A DNA stretch of 37,790 bases from Pirellulales bacterium (lineage in GTDB: Bacteria > Planctomycetota > Planctomycetia > Pirellulales > Thermoguttaceae): NCBI GenBank assembly GCA_013360685.1, contig JABWBD010000022.1, positions 1 to 37,790 on the forward strand. Direction: 5' to 3'. Shown piece after piece: positions 17,144 to 23,742 of this stretch. Position numbers and translations under genes: made by a program. The notes under the pieces were generated by a model that was given only the letters and a program-made list of their open reading frames with translations, was not told the DNA's origin and did not search any database. Numbering within the stretch: position 1 is the first letter of the stretch; every line of letters begins with the position of its first letter.

Positions 17144-17173
17144 TCCCGACCCGAACTCGGGAGGGCTCTTTTT
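17144..17173 (+). promoter_or_regulatory. Terminator-like hairpin in the leader of the cysteine-rich gene
   Basis: TCCCGA (17144-17149) pairs with TCGGGA (17157-17162) around a 7-base loop, and a run of five T ends at 17173. It lies ~10 bases after the predicted transcription start, so it could act as an attenuator. The stem is short, so this is tentative. Confidence 0.35.
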
Positions 17174-17288
17174 CACGCCGTCGCATTCTGACTGGACGAC
17201 CAGAGGGGCGCGGATGCCCGTTGGCCCACGTGCTCGCCAAGCACAGATTGATCGAACTGGGGCGAGCCGGCCGGAAAGGAGTATCGGT

Positions 17289-17759
17289 ATGTCCAACGCG
17301 ATGACGCTGGAACGAATGGGACTGGGAATCCCGGGCATGAGCGGCCCGAGCGTGGCGCCGCAGTTGCCTCCCCTGGGGACCCCGAGCGCATCGAACTGGT
17401 GCGTGCTGCCGCGGTGCAGCATCAAGGTGGAGAAGTGCGCGGGCGGGATCAAGCTGACCTGCTCGTGCGAGGACGAGGTGGCCTGCGGCGCCCTGCAGAA
17501 TCTCTGCCGGATGCTGGCCGGCGGGACCTGCACCCTGTGCTGCACGCTGAACGGCATCGCCGTCTGCCAGTGCAGCCTCACCTGCGGGTTCTGCAAGTGC
17601 GAGTTCACAGCGGACGGAGTGTGTATCACATGCACCAGCGGCGACAAGAAATGCTGCGATCTGCTCCAGGCCTGCTGTGATTGCCTGTCCGCGTGTCTGG
17701 ATGCCGGCTGCTGCTGCTACGTGTGCTTCAACAACACGCCCGTCTGCTGCGGCTGCTAG
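17289..17759 (+). CDS. Cysteine-rich protein (30 Cys in 156 residues)
   Basis: The start is ATG 17289, with AAAGGAG at a good distance; the open frame further upstream lacks signals. The first ~35 residues are methionine-, glycine- and proline-rich ('MTLERMGLGIPGMSGPS'). From 'NWCVLPRCSIKVEKCAGG' onward there are 30 cysteines in paired and C-x-C arrangements ('CTLCC', 'CGFCKCEF', 'CCDLLQACCDC', 'AGCCCYVC', 'VCCGC'). Spacing suggests three to four repeats of a ~25-residue unit around 'GxCxxCCxxNGxxVC' and 'DGVCITCTSGDKKCC'. No signal peptide, and no known ferredoxin or zinc-ribbon pattern fits throughout. A cytoplasmic metal- or sulfur-binding role is possible. A perfect 11-bp hairpin follows the gene. 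Adjacent to a cysteine-synthesis operon, though on the other strand. Confidence 0.8.
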   Translation: MSNAMTLERMGLGIPGMSGPSVAPQLPPLGTPSASNWCVLPRCSIKVEKCAGGIKLTCSCEDEVACGALQNLCRMLAGGTCTLCCTLNGIAVCQCSLTCGFCKCEFTADGVCITCTSGDKKCCDLLQACCDCLSACLDAGCCCYVCFNNTPVCCGC

Positions 17760-17797
17760 GCCAAAGCCTCCCCACTCGGAAGTTTGTGCGCAACATT

Positions 17798-17828
17798 GCG
17801 GCCCCCGGTTCTACCAGCCGGGGGCCGC
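17798..17828 (+). terminator. Strong hairpin terminator after the cysteine-rich gene
   Basis: GCGGCCCCCGG (17798-17808) and CCGGGGGCCGC (17818-17828) form a perfect 11-bp stem with a 9-base loop, 38 bases after the stop codon. Only TCTT follows, so termination strength is uncertain. Confidence 0.6.
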
Positions 17829-17840
17829 TCTTGGTGCGGC

Positions 17841-17892
17841 TGCCAACGGTCCTGCGTTTTCCTCTTCGCTCTGGTCAAAGAGAGTGGGGTGT
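17841..17892. repeat. 52-base repeat, copy 1
   Basis: It matches 20220-20271 at 48 of 52 positions. The centre contains a small stem (CTCTT / AAGAG). It lies in the convergent gap between the cysteine-rich gene and the CcbP-like gene. Confidence 0.8.
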
Positions 17893-18034
17893 ACCAAGCG
17901 CAGGCGATGCGGTACTCGTCGCCAGTGAAAGCACTCCTGTCGCGAATTTCTCGACGTTGACGCAACCTGCTTCTGGGCCCCCTTCGGCTGGAGCTCAAGG
18001 GCGCAGCCCTGATAGAGAAGAGGGGCCGATTCGC

Positions 18035-18517
18035 TTAAATTCGCGGATCGAACCGCCAATTCCAGATCCAATACCAGTAATCCTCCAGGAGCTGGCTATT
18101 GGCATCGCGCTGGTCAACCTCAATGTCCACCAACGGCGTGCAGCTCTCCACGTGTCGGTTGCGAACCCGGCAAACGAGACCCGACGAGTCGGGGCTCGCG
18201 ATCTTGTATGGATCGAAGAGGGCAACCACCGTCACTGAGAAGTCAGTTGGTTGTGGGAAAGCGAAGTCAGCCGCACATCGCGCCGCAAAGGGAATCAGCA
18301 GATGCGCAGTCAGGTATTCGTAGTATCGACGCAGCCACTCGATTCTTACGGCGGGCAGCGAGTGACCCGTGTATCCCAGGGCCGCACGAATTCGTTCCTC
18401 CTGATCGGCTGTCAAAGGGTGTTGCGCCTCTGGCCAAAACGAGCTCGGCAGCGGCTTTGCTGGAGAAACCAGCGGCGTCTCCGCGTAAAGCAGTCTGTGA
18501 TTTGCACTGATGTGCAT
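18035..18517 (-). CDS. CcbP-like calcium-binding family protein
   Basis: 160 residues from ATG 18517, which has GGAG six bases upstream; ATG 18529 would add four residues. 'RRYYEYLTAHLLIPFAARCA', then a beta segment 'VTVVALFDPYKI', 'CTPLVDIEVDQRD' and a terminal 'LEDYWYWIWNWR' match the layout of the cyanobacterial CcbP calcium-binding family (YYxYLxxxLxFPFxA... PLxxIE... DYxYWxxN). An N-terminal arm of ~45 residues precedes it. The upstream frame fuses, without a stop, to a relic of the winged-helix gene, but the ribosome-binding site argues that this protein is made separately. Calcium binding is inferred from family only. Confidence 0.6.
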   Translation of the reverse strand: MHISANHRLLYAETPLVSPAKPLPSSFWPEAQHPLTADQEERIRAALGYTGHSLPAVRIEWLRRYYEYLTAHLLIPFAARCAADFAFPQPTDFSVTVVALFDPYKIASPDSSGLVCRVRNRHVESCTPLVDIEVDQRDANSQLLEDYWYWIWNWRFDPRI

Positions 18518-18535
18518 AGTAGTCTCCATGGCCGG

Positions 18536-18662
18536 TTCCCTTGATTCGATCTCCGAGTTCGCCTCGGAAGATGACCCTAGTACGGTTGCGTCCATCGAAA
18601 AGCCACCAGGCAATTGATTGGACAACAAATGACCGTCTGTCGGTGATGCGAGTGGCGTGCCG
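18536..18662 (-). pseudogene. Relic of a winged-helix regulator gene (internal deletion)
   Basis: The minus strand encodes 'LLSNQLPGGFSMDATVLGSS', clearly homologous to 'LLSDQLPGRFSVDATLTEPS' at the end of the intact gene 20424-20765. The whole DNA-binding domain and start codon are missing: the sequence jumps to the upstream region, including a degraded sigma-54 site (TGCGAGTGGCGTGCCG on the plus strand, 18647-18662). Homology to the other copy continues to ~18770. Confidence 0.6.
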
Positions 18663-19000
18663 CGATCAGCGATTCGTCGCAAGTCCATTTCGCCAAAGCG
18701 TTCGCCGCCGGACTGCCTCAAGCCGGCGTCTGAATCGCCGACATGGGGCACGGGGGTCCAGAATCGGTCATGGCGTCCCATAACCTGTAACGGCAGGCCG
18801 CCGGCGACTCTGCAACCGAGAAGTCCGCCCAGTCGGGCGCCCTGGAGCCCAAATGTGTTTTGTTTCTTGCTCGCACTGAATCTGGTGCCGCCGAGCAGCA
18901 ACGCCGGAATACAGCATACATTCGGGTACGCAGGGAGACGGCGTGATCGGAGCGTTGGAATGCTTCAGACTTGAAGAGTCGAACGGCTTCTTGGGTTGTT

Positions 19001-19016
19001 TGGTACGCAACGTGCG
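19001..19016 (+). promoter_or_regulatory. Possible sigma-54 promoter of the first DUF1559 gene
   Basis: TGGTACGCAACGTGCG keeps GG and GC at exact spacing and three mismatches to TGGCACGNNNNTTGCW. It is ~85 bases before the start codon. It is also a palindrome (TACGCA-ACG-TGCGTA), so an operator is an alternative reading. Confidence 0.35.
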
Positions 19017-19101
19017 TAACGCCTTGGCCGAACGAACTGGCCGTCGCAACGTGTGCGCGACGGCGCGGAAATCTGAAAACCGTAAGAAGGGAGACAGAAT
19101 C

Positions 19102-20211
19102 ATGGACAAGCAGGACAGACGAATGGGACCGAACCGCAGCCAACGCAAACGTTGGGCCTTGGGCCCGCGCGGATTCACCTTGATCGAACTTCTGGTGGTG
19201 ATTACGATCATCGGGGTCCTAATCGCGTTGATCTTGCCTGCGGTACAGGCAGCCCGAGAGGCCGCACGCCGCACGCAGTGCACAAACAACCTGAAGCAGA
19301 TTGGCTTGGGCATCCACAATTTCCACCAGGCCAACGGCCATCTGCCCAGCAGCGTTCGCCCGATCCTGGCGTCCACCGTCCGCGCGGGCGCCTTTCTGCG
19401 ACTATTGCCATTCATCGAGCAGCAGGTGTTGTGGGATCAGTACGACACGTCCGTGACGTGGAGTGATCCCATCAATCTGCCCGTGTCGAGCTTGCGTATC
19501 AGTACCTACGAATGCCCGTCAGCACCAAAGCAGAATTACACACTGGATCATAACCCCGACGGGTTCACGGGAGGGAGCTCAGCGTGGACCGGGATCGTGG
19601 CTGTCGGCGACTACGGCGCCTCCTTGGGCGTGTCGCCCGAACTGGGGCTCCTTTCGACCGCGACTTCTCCCATTGATGGGAGCACCGCGACACGGTCCGG
19701 CGGCGCTGTAATCACGAATGGGTTCCTGCCCAAGAATTCGCAGTTGACATTCGCCGATGTTCTTGACGGCACGTCCAACACAATCGCCATTTGGGAGTCG
19801 GGCGGACGTCCGTTCGTGTATCGCGCTCATAATCTAGTCCCCGGAGGCGAGAACCTCACCAATCACCACACGAATGCTGGTGGCTGGGTGCGGCCTGCCA
19901 GCGACATCCTTTTCTCGGGGTCGTCGAGAGATGGTTCGCTCATTCCGGGGCCAACGCAAGCCGGCACTTTCCTCAATCGGACCAATGGCTACGATCATAC
20001 CACCGAAACCTACGGCGCGTCAGGGTTCCCTGCTCCGTATGGAACGGAAGGGTCGAGCCAACCCTACGGCTTCCATAGCTCCGGTTTGAACGCGTTATTT
20101 GGAGATGGCAGGGTCAAGTTTCTCAGCGACGAGATCAATATTGCCCTCGTGGCGGCATTGGTGACGCGAAACGGTGCGAAGAAGGAAGTCAACGCAGGTA
20201 CGTCCTTCTAA
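19102..20211 (+). CDS. DUF1559 protein with prepilin-type N-terminus (first copy)
   Basis: 369 residues, ATG 19102 after AAGGGAGA. A 24-residue basic leader ends in glycine, then FTLIELLVV starts a hydrophobic helix with the conserved glutamate at mature position 5, so it should be cut and N-methylated by a prepilin peptidase and assembled or anchored in the envelope. '[20 protein letters not shown]' followed by '[10 protein letters not shown]' is the DUF1559 signature, and the C-terminus has the '[17 protein letters not shown]' motif. DUF1559 proteins are hugely expanded in planctomycetes and have no settled function. It is followed by a 52-base repeat and is convergent with the winged-helix gene. 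Confidence 0.93.
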   Translation: MDKQDRRMGPNRSQRKRWALGPRGFTLIELLVVITIIGVLIALILPAVQAAREAARRTQCTNNLKQIGLGIHNFHQANGHLPSSVRPILASTVRAGAFLRLLPFIEQQVLWDQYDTSVTWSDPINLPVSSLRISTYECPSAPKQNYTLDHNPDGFTGGSSAWTGIVAVGDYGASLGVSPELGLLSTATSPIDGSTATRSGGAVITNGFLPKNSQLTFADVLDGTSNTIAIWESGGRPFVYRAHNLVPGGENLTNHHTNAGGWVRPASDILFSGSSRDGSLIPGPTQAGTFLNRTNGYDHTTETYGASGFPAPYGTEGSSQPYGFHSSGLNALFGDGRVKFLSDEINIALVAALVTRNGAKKEVNAGTSF

Positions 20212-20219
20212 AGACAATG

Positions 20220-20271
20220 TGCCAACGGTCCTGTGTCTTTCTCTTCGCTCTGGCCAAAGAGAGTGGGGTGT
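20220..20271. repeat. 52-base repeat, copy 2
   Basis: 48 of 52 positions match 17841-17892; the stem TCTCTT / AAGAGA is intact. Like copy 1, it lies between convergent genes, nine bases after the first DUF1559 stop codon, and may serve as a transcription end signal. Confidence 0.8.
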
Positions 20272-20423
20272 GCAGCGTCTTGCGTGAGCCAGATGCTCGC
20301 CGCCCCGCTCTTGCGGCACGTCGAGAGGGTCAATGGTCTAGAAACCCGAAGACCGCGTGCCGCATGGGTCGCTTGAAAGTCGATCGCAGGCATGAATCCG
20401 CCGACGCAAGGTCTGTGGGGATG

Positions 20424-20765
20424 CTACTCTGATGCGATCTCCGAGTCCGCATCGGAAGATGGCTCGGTTAGGGTCGCGTCCACCGAGAAGCGACCAGGTA
20501 ATTGATCGGACAGCAGTCGGTACCCGGCACCGCGGACCGTCTCGATCGCTTTGGCTGCGGCGCCCAGTTTGCGACGGAGGCTGACCAGTTGCACGTCGAT
20601 CGCCCGGTCGGTAATGGCATACCGATCTCCGTGCATTCCATCGAGGATCTCCCGTCGGGTGAGGACCCGGTCCGGGTGAGCCACAAGGAACGACAGGAGA
20701 CTGTACTCCGTGCCGGACAGCCGCACAGTCCTGCTCTCCACGAGGATATCGTGCCAATCGACCAC
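20424..20765 (-). CDS. Stand-alone OmpR/PhoB-type winged-helix DNA-binding protein (no receiver)
   Basis: 113 residues from GTG 20765, preceded by AAAGGAG. 'VRLSGTEYSLLSFLVAHPDR' followed by 'VLTRREILDGM', then 'DRAIDVQLVSLRRKLG' and 'IETVRGAGYRL' are the complete Trans_reg_C fold, including recognition helix and wing. No receiver domain is encoded before it: the upstream frame is non-protein-like. Control by phosphorylation is therefore not expected. The last ~25 residues are an acidic, serine-rich tail. Its gene has a near-consensus sigma-54 promoter 50 bases upstream and stands between two DUF1559 genes, which it may regulate. A duplicated copy at ~18.6 kb has lost the DNA-binding domain. 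Confidence 0.85.
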   Translation of the reverse strand: MVDWHDILVESRTVRLSGTEYSLLSFLVAHPDRVLTRREILDGMHGDRYAITDRAIDVQLVSLRRKLGAAAKAIETVRGAGYRLLSDQLPGRFSVDATLTEPSSDADSEIASE

Positions 20766-20815
20766 GGTGACTCCTTTCTGGATCGGGTGCCTCGATTGCC
20801 CGGCTGTCCTTGAGA

Positions 20816-20831
20816 AGCAAGGCACGTGCCT
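20816..20831 (-). promoter_or_regulatory. Sigma-54 promoter of the winged-helix gene
   Basis: The minus strand reads AGGCACGTGCCTTGCT: all consensus bases of TGGCACGNNNNTTGCW except the first. The predicted start (~20805) gives a 40-base leader before GTG 20765. Confidence 0.68.
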
Positions 20832-20835
20832 ATAT

Positions 20836-20986
20836 CCGCGAATCGTCGCAAGTTGAAGCAGCCAAAAGCCTTCTTTCGGAAAGCCCGGTTTCTGAACCAC
20901 CGGCGCCGGGCACGGGTGCCCAGAACAGGTCACACTTTCCCGTGGCCGGCAACGGAAATAATGTCCGGTCGCGTGACGATTCGCGG
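20836..20986. promoter_or_regulatory. Long-range 12-bp inverted repeat, possible activator or operator sites
   Basis: CCGCGAATCGTC (20836-20847) recurs as its exact complement GACGATTCGCGG (20975-20986). The first arm lies five bases behind the -24 element of the winged-helix promoter; the second is ~230 bases before the DUF1559 promoter at 21213, a usual distance for a sigma-54 enhancer. Otherwise 20832-21212 shows no gene. Confidence 0.35.
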
Positions 20987-21212
20987 CGTCCGTCGCGTCG
21001 CACTGGATGGCTCGAAGCAACCTTGCTCCGTCTCACCTGCCCTTTCACCAATGCACTGACGCCCGCAAAGCGTCCCGGAGCCATCGCCTGTCATGGAACC
21101 GGGACCCATCACGGGCCGGGGTGAGATTCCAACACGGGTCAACCGGCAGCGGCAAGGTCGCTGTTCCAACGGGAGACCGGACTTGACGCTTTCTCTGCCT
21201 GTGCCGGACGAA

Positions 21213-21228
21213 TGGCACGGTGATTGCG
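21213..21228 (+). promoter_or_regulatory. Sigma-54 promoter of the second DUF1559 gene
   Basis: TGGCACGGTGATTGCG carries complete TGGCACG and TTGC elements at exact spacing. The predicted start (~21239) leaves a 100-base leader before ATG 21339. No other open gene lies between. Confidence 0.75.
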
Positions 21229-21338
21229 ATCCACCATTTCCGCGGTCTCGGCGCGGTCACCTGGATGTGGCCGGCCGGCACGCCGGGACCGCACAGCTTG
21301 GTTTCCTGAGAAACATCTTTCCATGAGGAGGAATAGGG

Positions 21339-22460
21339 ATGAATTTCCGGCAAGGATCACGAAACTGTGGTCGCACGCTCAAAAGGAATGGCGGAATTGC
21401 CCCGAGTCGCGGTTTTTCGCTGGTCGAGTTACTGGTGGTGATCGCGATCATCGGGATCCTGATCAGCCTGCTGTTGCCCGCGGTCCAGGCATCGCGCGAG
21501 GCCGCCAGACGGATCGAGTGCAGCAACAACCTGAAGCAACTCAGTCTGGCCGTGCACAACTATCATGATACGTTCAGAAGACTCCCTGCAAGAGCTGGGG
21601 GTACACAAGGGCCGGGCACCAACCAGGGTTGGCTCAGTGGATGGGTGGTGTTGCTGCCCTTTTGCGAACAAGGCGCGATCTACGACCGGATCACGGCAGG
21701 AGAGCCGGCCGCCGGGGTTCCGGCTTGGGGACCGCCAACGGGAAACGCATGGGCTGCCTGGGACGACAGCCCCGATGTGCTCCTCTGCCCATCCGACCCG
21801 GGCAAGTTTGACGGCAACAACCTTCGCTTGAGCAACTACTGCTTCTCGGGCGGCGACGACGCTCGCAACATGGACGGGCAGACTTCCGAGAACACACGCG
21901 GCGTCTTCGGGCACCTGTTCTGGTACCGTTTCGCTGACGTCACCGATGGCCTGAGCAACACCGTGATGCTCAGCGAGCGACTTCGATGCGGGAACAACGC
22001 GGGCGGCTACGCGGTGGCGGCCGGCGAACTGGACCACCGCTTTGGGCAGGCAATTGTCCCCGGTATCCAGGGCCAGCCGAATCTCTGCCTGGCAGTTACC
22101 GACGGCAGGCACTTCGTTGCAGGGACCACGGTGGAAAGAACGTTCGGCTCGCGATGGCCGCGCGGAGCGGCGAACCGCGCATCCTTCAATACCATCCTTC
22201 CACCGAACGGGCCTTCCTGCCTTGCCGACGTCAACAACGCCGCTTCGGGTAACGACGACCAGGGAGTGCTCCCACCCAGCAGCATGCATCCCGGCGGCGT
22301 CAACGTCGTCCTGTCCGACGCCTCTGTCCGCTTCATCAGCGAGACGATCGACACCGGCAACCTCGGAGCCAGCCAGGCGAATACCTACACGGGCCGAAGT
22401 CGCTACGGAGTCTGGGGCGCACTAGGCTCGAAGCAGGGCGGCGAGACCGTGAGCTACTGA
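21339..22460 (+). CDS. DUF1559 protein with prepilin-type N-terminus (second copy)
   Basis: 373 residues, ATG 21339 with AGGAGGAAT upstream. A basic leader of 25 residues ends with glycine before FSLVELLVVIAIIG; glutamate 30 is mature position 5. 'LLLPAVQASREAARRIECSN' gives the DUF1559 core and 'HPGGVNVVLSDASVRFISET' its C-terminal motif. Expected to be processed by prepilin peptidase and displayed or anchored in the cell envelope. It is followed after 149 bases by a small lipoprotein gene, a frequent DUF1559 partner in planctomycetes. It differs clearly in sequence from the first copy, so the two are not a recent duplicate. Confidence 0.94.
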   Translation: MNFRQGSRNCGRTLKRNGGIAPSRGFSLVELLVVIAIIGILISLLLPAVQASREAARRIECSNNLKQLSLAVHNYHDTFRRLPARAGGTQGPGTNQGWLSGWVVLLPFCEQGAIYDRITAGEPAAGVPAWGPPTGNAWAAWDDSPDVLLCPSDPGKFDGNNLRLSNYCFSGGDDARNMDGQTSENTRGVFGHLFWYRFADVTDGLSNTVMLSERLRCGNNAGGYAVAAGELDHRFGQAIVPGIQGQPNLCLAVTDGRHFVAGTTVERTFGSRWPRGAANRASFNTILPPNGPSCLADVNNAASGNDDQGVLPPSSMHPGGVNVVLSDASVRFISETIDTGNLGASQANTYTGRSRYGVWGALGSKQGGETVSY

Positions 22461-22529
22461 GCCGGTGCGGGCCATCCGCAGGCTGCCCAAGGCAAGGGCC
22501 AGCCCGTCACGCAATCGCAATTCGTCTCT

Positions 22530-22567
22530 CTCGTCTCGCGCGGCATGGCTCTTGCGCGCGAGACGAG
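22530..22567 (+). promoter_or_regulatory. 13-bp hairpin between DUF1559 and lipoprotein genes
   Basis: CTCGTCTCGCGCG (22530-22542) and CGCGCGAGACGAG (22555-22567) pair perfectly around a 12-base loop. No T-run. It probably limits read-through or stabilises the DUF1559 messenger 3' end. Confidence 0.6.
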
Positions 22568-22609
22568 CGGGGCATCGATCCGTGTTCCTCCCTCAGCAGG
22601 AGATATTCC

Positions 22610-23107
22610 ATGAACCAGCGCGCGTTGATCGTCCTTTTGGCCGTCTTGCTCCCGCGATTCGGGCTTGGCTGCTCCGGTAGCCACGAGTCCAATCGGCCCA
22701 AGACTCACCCAGTCTGTGGACTGGTCACCCATGGTGGACAAGCGATCGCGGCAGCCACTGTGACCTTCCACCTGCTCGACGGTTCACAAAGTGCCGTGGG
22801 TATAACCGACGAGCGAGGCAGGTACACCCTCACCACTTTTGTCCCGGGCGACGGCGCCATCCCCGGTCAATATGCGGTCGCAATTGCCAAGTACGATTTT
22901 CCCCGGCCCGTCGCGGCGGCAGACGGCAGCGTCGCCGACACCGGAGAGGACGACGTCGATGCTCCGGAAACCGGGCAGGTCGCCAGGGGCGAGGCAATCG
23001 GTTCAAGAAGCCTGCTTCCCGGCAAGTACGCCGATGTGAGGACCTCCGGTCTTAAGGCCACGATCAACGAAGGGGGTGACAATCAGTTCCATTTCACGGT
23101 TGATTGA
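22610..23107 (+). CDS. Small lipoprotein with a carboxypeptidase-regulatory-like (transthyretin-type) domain
   Basis: 165 residues, ATG 22610 with CAGGAGAT upstream. Signal peptide with lipobox at 'FGLGC' (Cys21). The mature part has 'VCGLVTHGGQAIAAATVTFH' and 'VGITDERGRYTLTTFVPGDG', 'AIPGQYAVAIAKY': the beta-sandwich repeat seen in CarboxypepD-regulatory/Cna-B-like domains. Such ~150-residue lipoproteins commonly follow DUF1559 genes in planctomycetes, so a joint envelope role is likely. Probably co-transcribed with the DUF1559 gene, with expression tempered by the hairpin between them. Confidence 0.82.
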   Translation: MNQRALIVLLAVLLPRFGLGCSGSHESNRPKTHPVCGLVTHGGQAIAAATVTFHLLDGSQSAVGITDERGRYTLTTFVPGDGAIPGQYAVAIAKYDFPRPVAAADGSVADTGEDDVDAPETGQVARGEAIGSRSLLPGKYADVRTSGLKATINEGGDNQFHFTVD

Positions 23108-23333
23108 TCCGCGCGAGAGAACAAGTCCACCCGCCTCGCCCGAGACAACATGCGACATAGCACAGACTTGTTCAAGAACGGTGCCCAACCCTCCCGCGCG
23201 CCGTCCCCCAAGGCTCTTCCGGCAAATGACCAATTCGTCTTCTTGGAGTCTGATCTTCGACAACCCGATTGCGATAGCCGTTGCCGGAGCGCTCGGCAGG
23301 GGGGCGAGGAAAGTGGCCTGGACCGTTTAGTCG

Positions 23334-23697
23334 TCAGTGCTGGACTCTCGACTCTCCGCCATGCGTGCCATCGCTGATCGGCGAGTCGGTCTCGACGTGC
23401 TCGACGCGGCTGACCACCTGCCCGCGCGCAAGCCGCGTGCGGATTTCGTCGCCCCGGTTGAATTCGCCCGCGTCGTAGAGAATATGACCATCGCGGAGCC
23501 GTAGCGCCAGGCTGTAGCCTCTGCCGAGCACGCACACCGGACTGAGCGAGTTGAGCCGCGGTCCCGTCGATGTGCTGCCTGGCAAGCTGAACTCGGCCCC
23601 GGGCGGCGCGGTGCACCCGCAATTCCAGTTCGTCCAGCTCCGGTTCCAACGACCGGCGCAGATGTCTCTCCGCAAGACAAGAAACGCCGGGCCGGCA
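23334..23697 (-). pseudogene. xseA: C-terminal remnant of exodeoxyribonuclease VII large subunit
   Basis: Two adjoining minus-strand frames together recreate the end of XseA. One gives 'RRSLEPELDELELRVHRAAR' then 'GRVQLARQHIDGTAAQL' (coiled coil); the next, after a one-base shift near 23550, gives 'NSLSPVCVLGRGYSL' and 'GDEIRTRLARGQVVSRVEHV', the conserved C-terminal 'LSPLxVLxRGYSL...GDxIxxRLAxG' block. The ~300-residue OB-fold and catalytic part is absent. A real enzyme must be encoded elsewhere if the function is kept. Confidence 0.75.
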
Positions 23698-23742
23698 CGA
23701 ATGTGCCGGCCCGGCGCGGTTGTCGTTCGAGTACGGACGGCC

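Noticed and set aside
16947..17288. Upstream extension of the cysteine-rich gene by 114 codons.
   Set aside because: The extension has no ribosome-binding site, contains the predicted promoter, and shows no protein-like composition. ATG 17289 has AAAGGAG.
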